From contig NZ_CP069533.1 in assembly GCF_016889765.1 (NCBI RefSeq), positions 682,001-746,000 on the forward strand: a DNA stretch of 64,000 nucleotides. The letters are read 5' to 3'. The first letter of the stretch is position 1, and the number at the start of each line of letters is the position of its first letter. Source of the DNA: Corynebacterium minutissimum (GTDB taxonomy: Bacteria > Actinomycetota > Actinomycetes > Mycobacteriales > Mycobacteriaceae). Below the pieces are notes generated by a model. It searched no databases. It had not been told where the DNA came from and was given only the letters and a program-made list of their open reading frames with translations. Made by a program: the position numbers and the translations under genes. Positions 9,001-17,059 of this stretch are shown in pieces.

Positions 9001-12000
9001 CTGCTCACCCAAATTTAGCTGGGTACCGTCAGAAGCTCGGCACTCTAAGGTGTACTCCACCGGCTGTGCAAAGTCTGCGACGCCTTCAGTCAGTTGCTTA
9101 ATGGTTACGCCATCGCCGGCAGCCTTGAAGGTATTAATTATTTCTACTTTTTCTTCAGGCTGTCCAACCTCTAGCTTGAGAGAACCTACGTTGGATGACC
9201 AGTCAAGGCCGCCTACTGTGTCCGGAACCTTTTCAGAAAAGCGGCACGTGTTGCCATAGGGAACACGCATCGAGCCACCAGCACCATCGTTTACCAGTGA
9301 TGCTAGCTTTTCATCAGCCACATCCGCGGTCAGGCGCTTGGATTCTGATCCGCCGAGGCGAAGGTCACCGCGAAGATCGACGTTGGCATACTGGCCCTCG
9401 GCTATCTCGACGTTACGGATACCACAGTCAAATGAAAGTTCGTAATCGGCTGGCAAAAGGTTGGAAATGCCGAGTTCAGACCTCACCAGCTTGCGGAGGT
9501 CAACGGTGGCTAGCCGGCTGACATAGTGATTGGATACGGTCGCAGCATTCTGGTGCGAATCAGTCGTATCTTCAACCTTGAGCACCGGCTTGGATTTAGC
9601 TTCCTCATTAGTCAAGGTAGTGACCTGGTCAGAGGTATCAGACGCCGTAACCTGAGTCCTATCTACAACCTGATTGGGAAATTCTGGTTGCTGTGACTCC
9701 CAAATTCGGCACTCTGACCCAACGCGCGCTCCCTTGATGTACTGGGCGTTTTCACTTCCGCTGGCGAGCTTCAGAGTGCCTTCTACCTTGCCGGCAGGAT
9801 CGTTCGGAGTCTCACAAACGTAGGAGACATCATAGATTCCTTCCGAGGGAACCTTAGCGGCCGCGGGTCCAATGAGGTTCTTTTGAACCCTGACGTCACG
9901 TCGCTGGAAAGAATACTGGGCATCAATTGACACAGCGGCGCTGTTGTTATCTTGACCTGAGTCAGGAAACTTCAGGGGGTAGGCTTCGGTTTCATTTTTC
10001 TCAACCACGTCACCGTTAAGTTTTAGCTCACGGCCATCAAACACAATGGTCTCAGTTTCGGTTCCCGACAAGCCTGACAGCGGCTTGAGGAGACAATCAC
10101 GGTCTAGGGGTACACCCGTAAACTGGGCAGTTCCATCGAGCTGGTTAGCACCAGTTGACGTAGTTTTCATAGTGACTATCTGGTCATAGTTCGCGCTGTC
10201 ACAGGTAAGCTCAAAGCGGTAGTCACGTGGGCTTCCAAGTTGGTCAACCGCTTCACCATGAATGTGCTTGGACACGTTAACGGTGCCTGTACGCGCATCA
10301 AAAGCATTTCCGGCAACTGCGGTGCTCACGCCCATCGCGTTGTTGCCTCCCTCGGCCAGCTTGACCGTCGCAGTAGGAGTAGCTCCAGTCCCCGAAGTCA
10401 CGTTGGTTCCTGTCCAAGTCAACTTCAACTGTGTGCCGGGGCTTGCCTGCGCATCGCTCTCAATCAAAGTGCACGTTGCGCCCGCAGGCAAACCAGTAAC
10501 GGTATATCCAGCGCCGTCGGCAAGCTCGCGCGAATCCGTAAGTTTCACGTCTGGATAAGCCGCCTTAAACCCTTGAGGCTCAGCGCAGGAATAGCCGATG
10601 TCATACGTACGCAGCTGGATATCTTTGTAATTCTTCGCAGTGCCGCTTACCGACTTACGCAAGTCAAGCGATGAAGGTTGGAACTTAGGCGTCCACGTAA
10701 CCTTGCAGTTCATGGGAACTGAGGTCTTGTTCTCCATCACGAGAGTGGAAGTGCCAGTAGCCGTATCCTTTTCCAAGGAGATACCCTTACCTGCGGGGAC
10801 GCGACCTTCTTTCACCGTGATGTTCTTCGTTGCGTCCGTAGGGTCGGTACATTGCCATGATGGCTCATAGCGGTTAAAAGCAAGGTTTTTCTGCGCCCCT
10901 TGGGCCGCGGAGCGGAAGAGCATCACGTCCTTAGCATTAGTTCCGTTTGCATCATAGGGATCCATGTGGCGCAACGCTTGGGTATAGGTTCCTTCACCCT
11001 GCCATGGGACTGGTGTTTCGGTACCGTTTAGCCGGGTAGCCATGGAAAAGTCAAAGGTTGTTGCTTGGCCCGTTGCAGCCTTCTCCATCGCGGTATCGAC
11101 AGGCGCAACGTTTCCGGTCATTCGGCCCATGTTCAGCGCGAGAGCAAAGGCCTGGGTTCCAGTACGCGTGAACAGACCTACGTCGAGAGACGTGACGCCG
11201 TCACCACCAAGAATGTAAGTACCTGCGGGGTACTGATAAGACGTATTCTCTTTACAATAGACATCCTTGAAGGTGTTATCGCCCTTGTTGTAATAGCTTT
11301 CTTCACCTGGCCCCAGAATACTTCGCGAGTCTCTAGCAGGATCACACGCTGGAAGATATCCAGGTGGTGTGATTCGGCGGTACAAGTTCATGTCTTGGTT
11401 CAATTCAGGCGCATCGAAAGACATGTTTTCGCCGAAGAGTCTAGACTCAGTTGCCTGCGCGTCGATCGCGGTCATGCGGTAACCAGTGATGTTCTTACCA
11501 GTAGCCTTGTCTTTAATTTTGATGTCACGGAACTGGACCTTAGCCATTTGGCCAGCATCAACAACACTGATCTCATTCCGGAAAGTTATGGCAGGGGTGC
11601 TGCTGTCACCGGTGAATTGTCCGAAGTACTGAACTCCGTTAATTTCGTTTCCAAACACGCGGTTGTTGATCGGACCAGCCGCCAGTCCAAAACGATCCAT
11701 CTCCGTCGACCATCGAGTCGATCCACCCCCCACTCGTTCGGAGTACTCAAGGAGGTTGACCGTAAAACTCATCTCATAACGACCCATGTCCTTCGTTACG
11801 TGAGTAGGTGTCGGTGATAGCACCTGCATCAAACCTGCCATGTCAATCCAACACAGCTGTTGAGCGTACGGTGCCACATCACCGGTGCCCCTCCGGAAGG
11901 AACACTGGTTGAACATGTTCTCATTCGTGCCCCAGTTCCTCGAGGTTTGTGCTTGAGCCTCGGCGGTGGTGTGTTCTTCCCACGGGCTGTTGGGGATGGC

Positions 12001-12081
12001 AAGGCCCGCAACTACGATCACGGCCGCCACGATAACGGCGCCGAGGCGCTTTATCGCTGTGGTCAGTGTGGTCTTCTGCAC
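6064..12081 (-). CDS. Very large LPDTG-anchored surface protein, probable pilus tip adhesin with about ten two-cysteine repeat domains
   Basis: The protein has about 2005 residues. A signal peptide (TTAIKRLGAVIVAAVIVVAG, then an AQAQ-type cleavage region) is followed by a ~430-residue head with few repeats. About ten successive ~110-130-residue units follow, each of the form K.v....F...C...(G)...vP.g..C...E, resembling DUF5979 domains. A final DUF11-like domain precedes LPDTG (about 1967-1971), a TM helix and an unusually acidic tail. I chose the GTG at 12081 because AGGAGCC precedes it; a GTG at 12132 overlapping the upstream stop is the alternative. By position and size it corresponds to SpaF/SpaC-type tips, but the head gives no receptor clue. 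Confidence 0.85.
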   Translation of the reverse strand: MQKTTLTTAIKRLGAVIVAAVIVVAGLAIPNSPWEEHTTAEAQAQTSRNWGTNENMFNQCSFRRGTGDVAPYAQQLCWIDMAGLMQVLSPTPTHVTKDMGRYEMSFTVNLLEYSERVGGGSTRWSTEMDRFGLAAGPINNRVFGNEINGVQYFGQFTGDSSTPAITFRNEISVVDAGQMAKVQFRDIKIKDKATGKNITGYRMTAIDAQATESRLFGENMSFDAPELNQDMNLYRRITPPGYLPACDPARDSRSILGPGEESYYNKGDNTFKDVYCKENTSYQYPAGTYILGGDGVTSLDVGLFTRTGTQAFALALNMGRMTGNVAPVDTAMEKAATGQATTFDFSMATRLNGTETPVPWQGEGTYTQALRHMDPYDANGTNAKDVMLFRSAAQGAQKNLAFNRYEPSWQCTDPTDATKNITVKEGRVPAGKGISLEKDTATGTSTLVMENKTSVPMNCKVTWTPKFQPSSLDLRKSVSGTAKNYKDIQLRTYDIGYSCAEPQGFKAAYPDVKLTDSRELADGAGYTVTGLPAGATCTLIESDAQASPGTQLKLTWTGTNVTSGTGATPTATVKLAEGGNNAMGVSTAVAGNAFDARTGTVNVSKHIHGEAVDQLGSPRDYRFELTCDSANYDQIVTMKTTSTGANQLDGTAQFTGVPLDRDCLLKPLSGLSGTETETIVFDGRELKLNGDVVEKNETEAYPLKFPDSGQDNNSAAVSIDAQYSFQRRDVRVQKNLIGPAAAKVPSEGIYDVSYVCETPNDPAGKVEGTLKLASGSENAQYIKGARVGSECRIWESQQPEFPNQVVDRTQVTASDTSDQVTTLTNEEAKSKPVLKVEDTTDSHQNAATVSNHYVSRLATVDLRKLVRSELGISNLLPADYELSFDCGIRNVEIAEGQYANVDLRGDLRLGGSESKRLTADVADEKLASLVNDGAGGSMRVPYGNTCRFSEKVPDTVGGLDWSSNVGSLKLEVGQPEEKVEIINTFKAAGDGVTIKQLTEGVADFAQPVEYTLECRASDGTQLNLGEQGSFTLQPGETSLQVPSSSIPESSTCRIKEVDVDDGKRGDGFEITRNSTLKTDGVDKSFVTGEGVDSGVFTVGEQTVVNISHTYDYAEKKMKITKNVAFDSETGDYISQARKNVKYQREFDVSVVCTPPDGGVLVSHTGKVSSPQSDSPQTQQLVFDDIPDGSTCDVTEGDTTAAEGITFTQEVEAAGQRGEKSLEFVVKGDTPVQLINTYKRQMAKVDLTKIANTPIDIEKAQPDVTGDSVYYTHNFSMVCTDPEGSDAESGELPPVETKQITGPGHTEFVNVPVGADCSITGDKFGQLDLKKSQGEGKPELETHLVPDKVEWRLQRNDTEPFIDTDVTEGTTTSQPISIKADKADGTSNNVLTLTNYYTFVKAKLGMSKKIVASDDDMKILRNATPGVNFNFNYQCQGVGYSTSDIGLPTTLAAGDNTKFADPDRMFKSTEVEVPSGAWCTAREAEPSSTPPELTWSANSREISKHVGSAEASVESVDFVNTYQRRTVPVRIVPMQDGYLEGADNAKYEYDLTCKDPSGTQKSFNIAAVNTNATYTVADRTEPSGGSIVELPVGYDCTLDLSKSSALQPRVQLEVTRSQRTPYVEFGKWVGGQPDAKNPTQKLASLTAEEVTEAMKKYSYDFRIDPKLQSHSGEPVMTLGAEAMHLRDRVDVTFTKTSTGAAGEGKTFAFSSTCGDTSFELKSGESRTLKGIEINRNCRIREQMVDGQSGGAVVSVESSGERLGNPTAVTTSDGEGHLTGGTWRFDVMPVSTPTDLSSDGAKWAFNAKNSFPGLKVKKKIDGAPISALSGAVADTAILPDSAQTMRFTYEVENEGALHIGNFLVKEPELAGFTVRDSAGEEYDINNNGLIPVGVCNLGDGGRLAPGEKRSCSFDVVIDQDTDTAFSYKGTVSVTADAYANQTDTAPAAQVSASDTYGALRLSGLLAAMLPDTGIQTLAFVLVLGLAVLALGLWIYMRNREDDDEAEE

Positions 12082-12128
12082 GGAGGCTCCTAAAAATTGT
12101 GGGTGATTCGGTAAAGAGCGGGAAACTA

Positions 12129-13526
12129 TCACGGCTGGCCACCTTGTTCTGGTGCTGGGCCTTCCTCTACTTCTTCATCCCTCTCACGACGCCGCGAAAG
12201 GAATACCGCAGACAACGCAATGAGGGCCAGACCAGCCAAAATGATTCCGATAACGCTGGCACCAGTGCTGGCTAGAGAGTCCAGCGCCCGACTCAGCGGC
12301 CCGGATTTCTGTGACGTGGGCGGCTGGGCTTCGTCCGGCGTGGAGATACGCGAACTTGGGGCGTCTGTGCTCTCTGCTTCTCCTCCGGGCTTTTCTGAGG
12401 AGCCCTTAGAGCTGCCCGCGCCACCGAGCCCTAGGGCGGCAATGAGGGCGGCAATGGGCCACCACAGGCGTGAATTGCTCGATCCACCTGGTTGCCCGCT
12501 GCTATCGAGTGCTACTTCAACCGTGTTCGATTTTTCCGGTGCAAGGCCAGTAGCGCAATCCAAAGCAACTAGCGCATCATTGAGCGGCTGTTCATCAGCG
12601 ACACGACTATAGCGCGCATTCTCTGCTTGGATCACCCCTGTTTTCGGCACACAATAGCCATCCGGGGAGAACAGCACAGTGTTATGAATCGTCGAAGCGG
12701 AGTCCGCTTCTTCCTTGACGGAAGTCACAATATCGAAATGAACTTTGGTTTCCGGATTCCCGTCCCGTGCGCCTGCAAGCTTGGCCAAACCAGACTTCTT
12801 GAGGGAAAAGGTAACCCGGTTTCCTGATTCCTCCACCACATAGTCTTCGTTCTCAACGAGCCGCACGTCACCATCGACGTTACTCACGCGTACGTTTTTA
12901 ATGCCTTTGAAACTGAGGAGAGAAGCCAATGTGTCCATCGCGACGTACTGGTGAAGCTCACCATTGGCGTCGCACGGTGGAACCGACGTAGTGATATGAA
13001 AAGTTAGCTCGTCGCCGGGCTTTACCTCGTCACTGCTTGCCTTCTTCTCAATAACCGTGGGCTGGTTCTTTGCCCGGACGAGGGAGGTTTTCTCCCCTAT
13101 ATAGACCAAGATCGGCGTAGCCACGTCGCGGTGCTCATTGCCGGTGCGGAGACTGACCTCTGAGACTTGGTAGACACCTGGCTGAAGATCATAGAAGCTG
13201 GCCTTGCCTTCTTCGTTAGTGTCAGCAAAGTGTGGCTGGCCGGTTCGGTATCCGGGGTCGTCACCAAGCAGGCGCGGATTTTCCTGCGCGAGCTTGCCTA
13301 AATCCGTGGCGGCATCGGCCTTCAGGTCCAGCAACTGGACTGCCTTAAAACGGGCCTGCGTATCCACCGGCTCCCCTGCCATACCTGCGCCTAGGGTTTT
13401 TGCAATGACCAAACTCGCTGCTTGCTGAGCGGGCGCAGGGACTGCGTTAAACAAGGTCACGCAGACAATCATGAAGACAGCAAGCACGGACGCGAGACGT
13501 CCATAGATATGAGCATGTGACTTCAT
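12129..13526 (-). CDS. Minor (basal) pilin with LASTG sorting signal
   Basis: Surface protein of 465 residues, probably the minor or anchor pilin of the cluster (SpaE/SpaB role). A signal peptide (residues 1-33) is followed by a prealbumin-like pilin domain with an LQPGVYQVSE block (E-box-like), then a second domain. A Ser/Pro/Gly-rich region contains a short hydrophobic stretch (RLWWPIAALIAALGLG), and the C-terminus has LASTG at 418-422, a TM helix, RRR and a long acidic tail. The LAxTG variant is typical of base pilins in corynebacteria. It lies between the two sortase/tip genes, 16 nt after the first sortase. Its stop lies just upstream of the tip-protein start. Confidence 0.85.
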   Translation of the reverse strand: MKSHAHIYGRLASVLAVFMIVCVTLFNAVPAPAQQAASLVIAKTLGAGMAGEPVDTQARFKAVQLLDLKADAATDLGKLAQENPRLLGDDPGYRTGQPHFADTNEEGKASFYDLQPGVYQVSEVSLRTGNEHRDVATPILVYIGEKTSLVRAKNQPTVIEKKASSDEVKPGDELTFHITTSVPPCDANGELHQYVAMDTLASLLSFKGIKNVRVSNVDGDVRLVENEDYVVEESGNRVTFSLKKSGLAKLAGARDGNPETKVHFDIVTSVKEEADSASTIHNTVLFSPDGYCVPKTGVIQAENARYSRVADEQPLNDALVALDCATGLAPEKSNTVEVALDSSGQPGGSSNSRLWWPIAALIAALGLGGAGSSKGSSEKPGGEAESTDAPSSRISTPDEAQPPTSQKSGPLSRALDSLASTGASVIGIILAGLALIALSAVFLSRRRERDEEVEEGPAPEQGGQP

Positions 13527-13542
13527 GAGAATAAAACTTTCG

Positions 13543-14394
13543 CTAACTGTAAATCTGTTGGTCTTGGTGCTGCCGTTTACGGCGACGCAGCAGCAACCAC
13601 AGCAAATAAACGATGATTAAAAGGACGATCGCAATGGCAATGGTCATCCATGACTGCCACGGCGGAGTGAAACCTTGGTCAAAGTCGGAAGGTACCTCCG
13701 TGCGCTCGCCATGGACGAGCAGGCGATGAGAGTTGATACCGTACGGAGTGCACGTCACCAAAGTAAGGAGGTCTTTTCCTTCTTCGACTCTCAGGTGCTC
13801 AATTTCTTCAGGAAGAACCGTTTCCACGGCGGTGACCTTGTACGCCAGTACCTCCCCCATGACTTCCACGGTGAAGACATCACCGGGAGACACATGGGTC
13901 AGGTTGTCGAACATGGTCAGTGTTGCAAGCCCTGTGTGCCCAGTGAGAACCGAGTGGGTCCCCGCACCGCCGACAGGAAGTGCAGTGCCATAAAGGTGCC
14001 CAACGCCATGGGCCAGCACGCTTGTCGACGTCCCATGGTAGACCGGCAAGTCAATGCCCACGCTAGGCACGCGCACACGCGCCATTGGCCCCATGGTTCC
14101 AAGAATGTCTAGATAGTTTCGGTAGTCCGTGGAATGCACATCGACACCGTTAACCCATGGATCGGGAGCACCGACTTCCGGCAGCTGCGCGTTGTACTCC
14201 GTGGCCCGGGCAAACTCTGCGGCACGTTCGTCCTCAGACAAGCGTGTGACTGAGTGCGAGTATTTCTCCGCAATCTGGTGTTGCTCGATGTTCTTGTAGT
14301 AGGTCAATACAACTGGGAACAAGAACACCAGTAGCGCCAGAATGAGGTAGATGATAGAGCGCGGGTTACGACGTCGCTTCCTGCGTTGGGTCAT
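13543..14394 (-). CDS. Class C sortase (pilin polymerase), first of two
   Basis: Pilus-specific sortase of 283 residues with two TM helices flanking the catalytic domain. Residues seen: lid motif DPW at 78-80, His153 (TGHTGL), Cys215 (TLVTCTPYG), Arg224. In class C sortases the DPW/DPF lid plugs the active site until substrate arrives. The gene follows the major pilin by about 25 nt, as srtB follows spaD in C. diphtheriae. The start is TTG at 14397 or, more likely, the adjacent ATG at 14394. Confidence 0.92.
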   Translation of the reverse strand: MTQRRKRRRNPRSIIYLILALLVFLFPVVLTYYKNIEQHQIAEKYSHSVTRLSEDERAAEFARATEYNAQLPEVGAPDPWVNGVDVHSTDYRNYLDILGTMGPMARVRVPSVGIDLPVYHGTSTSVLAHGVGHLYGTALPVGGAGTHSVLTGHTGLATLTMFDNLTHVSPGDVFTVEVMGEVLAYKVTAVETVLPEEIEHLRVEEGKDLLTLVTCTPYGINSHRLLVHGERTEVPSDFDQGFTPPWQSWMTIAIAIVLLIIVYLLWLLLRRRKRQHQDQQIYS

Positions 14395-14419
14395 CAAATG
14401 CCGCCAATCCGGACCTCAC

Positions 14420-15967
14420 TTAGGCAGTGCGGGAATCCTTGTAGGAGGTGTAGATACCGCGAGCAAGCAAGGCGAGGCCGACGAGGAAGACAAGGATGAT
14501 TCCCCATGCACCCGTAGCCGGCAGCTGACCCAGCACGGAGTTACGCTGGTTATCCACTTCTACTGCCAGAGTCTTAGCATTGACGTCAACGGTAACGTGC
14601 TGCGGGACTTCATTGCGCACGAAGTTGTTCGGCGCCTTGGTCTCTAGAACGCAGTAGTCCTTGGAGTTCACGCCTGTTACTGCTGCGAAGGACTGGATCG
14701 GAATGGTGTAGCCCATCGCTTTAGCGCTGAGGTTCGGCACAGTACCTTCGGAACCGGCAGTCTTAATGGTGGTTGCCGGAGTGCCGTCAGCGGCGGTGGC
14801 CATATTCAGTGCAGAGCCGAGCAACTGCCACTTCCCGTTCTCCTGCTTGCACTGGTAGAGCTCAAACTCAGCGCCATCGAGGGAATCGCCCTCTTTGGCG
14901 TTGCTGGAAGTCTTGGTGATGGTCAGGGTGCCGAAGGTGGTTTTCGTCGGGTTGTCCTCAACGTCTGGGGTAGCCGGGTCATCACCATTGGTGTCCACTT
15001 CGGCGCCATTGGGCAGCAGGATCTTTGCGGTGTTAGTAATCTCGCCGCCTTCCGGCGCCTTGGTGATCGTGGCCGGGAACTCAACAAGGACCTTCAGACC
15101 AGGAGCAGCCTTACGTGCTTCCTGCAACTTGGCTAGGCCTTCCTTGGTGAATTCCACCTGAAGGGTATTAGTAGCGGAATCGAGGGTGATGTTGTAGTCA
15201 CCAGCAGCGAGGGTTGCACCGTTAGTAGCACCTGCCAAGGACACCTTGACATCTACCGTGTTAACTGAGAGTGCGGCGTTGAGCGGATCCTGGATAATGA
15301 AGCGGCTCAGCTTATCAGCGGGGACTGGGGCATTGACGGTGTACGTCAACTGCTTACCAATCGTGGCATCAACGTCTTTCACCTGCTTCGAAGGAACCAA
15401 GTTCTGGTTCTTCGGCTGAACCTCCTGCTCGTAGCTCCATTTGCCGTCAACATCATGTGGCAGCGTGATGAGGAACGGCGGTGCGGTGGTATACCCGTTG
15501 CGGCTCACCTCAGTGACTTTGTACGCGCCGACCTTCAGGCCATCGGACGCCGTATCGAAAGTGACGATGCCGCTGGCGTCGGTCTTCTTTGTTAGCGCTG
15601 CAAAGCCACTATCGATAGGGGCGTCTTCTGCGGTGAAACCGGAAAGCTGCTTCCAGCCTTCCTGCGTAGTTAGATCAACGTCGACTCGCTCAACCTTAAA
15701 TTCGGTATCAGGCAGAGGGGTAGACGTATCCCCCGGGTCACCCAGGAACTTGGTGATGGTGAGTTTGACCGGTTGGTTCGCGTCAATGAGAGAAGCATCC
15801 CGAATCTCCGCAGGTCCGGGAGGTGTTTCGATACCAGACTCAGCGGCAGCGCTTGCCGAAGTCGGGGCTTCAGTCTGCGCAAGGGCCGGGGCAGCAAAAC
15901 CCGCACCGGCGATAGAAATGGTGCCGGCTGCAACGATTGCAGCAAGACGAGAAGAGACCTTATTCAT
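14420..15967 (-). CDS. Major pilin (SpaA/SpaD/SpaH type), LPATG-anchored
   Basis: Shaft subunit of a sortase-assembled pilus, 515 residues. The signal peptide ends near AALAQTEA (about residue 31). A SpaA-like domain holds a pilin motif in the form WSYEQEVQPKNQ with candidate polymerising Lys186 (VQPK instead of the usual VYPK). The E-box YCVLETKAPNNF is near the C-terminus. LPATG at about 482-486 is followed by a TM helix and a short basic tail. It is first in its operon behind a strong promoter candidate and is followed by its sortase. Isopeptide bonds are likely but cannot be mapped by eye. Confidence 0.93.
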   Translation of the reverse strand: MNKVSSRLAAIVAAGTISIAGAGFAAPALAQTEAPTSASAAAESGIETPPGPAEIRDASLIDANQPVKLTITKFLGDPGDTSTPLPDTEFKVERVDVDLTTQEGWKQLSGFTAEDAPIDSGFAALTKKTDASGIVTFDTASDGLKVGAYKVTEVSRNGYTTAPPFLITLPHDVDGKWSYEQEVQPKNQNLVPSKQVKDVDATIGKQLTYTVNAPVPADKLSRFIIQDPLNAALSVNTVDVKVSLAGATNGATLAAGDYNITLDSATNTLQVEFTKEGLAKLQEARKAAPGLKVLVEFPATITKAPEGGEITNTAKILLPNGAEVDTNGDDPATPDVEDNPTKTTFGTLTITKTSSNAKEGDSLDGAEFELYQCKQENGKWQLLGSALNMATAADGTPATTIKTAGSEGTVPNLSAKAMGYTIPIQSFAAVTGVNSKDYCVLETKAPNNFVRNEVPQHVTVDVNAKTLAVEVDNQRNSVLGQLPATGAWGIILVFLVGLALLARGIYTSYKDSRTA

Positions 15968-16041
15968 AGTGGTTCCGTTCTCCCCGCTTCAGGGGAATAG
16001 GCAGGCGCCAGGGTAGCGCCCTGAGAGGGTAGTCCGTAAAA

Positions 16042-16070
16042 ATGGTACTTGACATAAACTATTTAAGCAA
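16042..16070 (-). promoter_or_regulatory. Promoter of the pilus operon
   Basis: On the minus strand, TTGCTT (16065-16070) and TACCAT (16042-16047) are separated by 17 bp, a good sigma-A arrangement. It predicts a leader of roughly 65 nt before the major pilin ATG. It lies after the rpmA terminator, so the cluster appears to be independently transcribed. Confidence 0.55.
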
Positions 16071-16174
16071 TCCCTGTGCTGGCCTGACGTCTCTCCCCTT
16101 GTCTTCTTGTTACACCGATAGAAATCAGCCCTGCGCTGTGCCGCTTAACCAAATATCGGCACCTTACTATATAG

Positions 16175-16208
16175 AAAGGCTCCCCCTCGTCAACGAGGGG
16201 GAGCCTTT
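16175..16208 (-). terminator. Terminator after rpmA
   Basis: Perfect 15-bp stem (AAAGGCTCCCCCTCG and its complement) with a TCAA loop, just after the rpmA stop. It separates rplU-rpmA transcription from the pilus cluster. Confidence 0.8.
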
Positions 16209-16230
16209 GAAAAGGGTGAGACGGAAGTGC

Positions 16231-16509
16231 TTAGGCAGTAGCTTCTGCAGCGACCTCGTCGGCCGGCACGATGTTAACCATGCGGCGGCCGCGCTTAACG
16301 CCGAACTCAACAGAGCCGGCAGCAAGAGCGAACAGGGTATCGTCGCCGCCGCGACCAACGTTCTCACCTGGGTGGAACTTGGTGCCGCGCTGACGCACGA
16401 TGATCTCGCCGGCCTTAACCTGCTGACCACCGAAGCGCTTGACGCCGAGGCGCTTGGACTCGGAATCGCGACCGTTGCTGGAGCTGGAAGCACCCTTCTT
16501 GTGTGCCAT
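16231..16509 (-). CDS. rpmA: 50S ribosomal protein L27
   Basis: Basic 92-residue protein of the 50S subunit near the peptidyl-transferase centre. It starts MAHKKGASSSSNGRDSES and continues KRLGVKRFGGQ and GTKFHPG, diagnostic for L27. A strong GAAGGAGGG precedes the ATG. It is 43 nt downstream of rplU and followed by a strong hairpin terminator. Confidence 0.97.
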   Translation of the reverse strand: MAHKKGASSSSNGRDSESKRLGVKRFGGQQVKAGEIIVRQRGTKFHPGENVGRGGDDTLFALAAGSVEFGVKRGRRMVNIVPADEVAAEATA

Positions 16510-16552
16510 GTGGTTTTCCCTCCTTCAGGGATGAATTAGAGCCGGTTAAGGC

Positions 16553-16858
16553 TTACTTGATACCGGTAATCTTCAGCGTGGTCACCGGCTGACGGTGACC
16601 AAGGCGACGCTTGTAACCAGTCTTGTTCTTGTACTTGAGGATGTCGATCTTCGGGCCCTTGCCCTGCTCGACAATTTCAGCGGAGACAGAGACCTTCTCC
16701 AGGTCAGCTGCCTTCGACTTGACGGTTGCGCCATCGACGAGCAGAACCGGGGTGAGAGCAACGGAGGAACCCGGCTCACCCTCGATCTTCTCGACCTTGA
16801 CGAGGTCACCTTCAGCAACCTTGTACTGCTTTCCGCCGGTCTTGACGATCGCGTACAT
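16553..16858 (-). CDS. rplU: 50S ribosomal protein L21
   Basis: Protein of 101 residues that binds 23S rRNA. It starts MYAIVKTGGKQYKVAEGD and has the C-terminal GYKRRLGHRQP block typical of L21. AAGGGG precedes the start. First gene of the rplU-rpmA pair; a minus-strand TTGACA at 17013-17018 in the 200-bp gap behind rne may be part of its promoter, but no matching -10 is clear. Confidence 0.97.
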   Translation of the reverse strand: MYAIVKTGGKQYKVAEGDLVKVEKIEGEPGSSVALTPVLLVDGATVKSKAADLEKVSVSAEIVEQGKGPKIDILKYKNKTGYKRRLGHRQPVTTLKITGIK

Positions 16859-17038
16859 AGAGGGCTACCCCTTATCTAAACTCGGCTCGCCAGCGGCTGG
16901 GTGATGCCCCTGGCGAATGGACATTGGACATTTGCGTTCAGACCAAAAGCCGCGAGAGACGCGCGACATCAGCGCGCGGCCCGTCCAGCGCATTCATGGT
17001 CTAAACAGCGACTGTCAAAGACTACCCCGTGAGGGGGC

Positions 17039-17059
17039 GAAAAGGCAAAACGCCTTTTC
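17039..17059 (-). terminator. Terminator overlapping the rne stop codon
   Basis: GAAAAGGC and its complement GCCTTTTC flank a 5-nt loop at the very end of rne; the right arm ends in a short T run on the transcribed strand. Confidence 0.55.

Noticed and set aside
16049..16054. Plus-strand TTGACA in the rpmA-pilin gap
   Set aside because: No -10 at 16-18 bp and no plus-strand gene follows; the minus-strand promoter explains the region.
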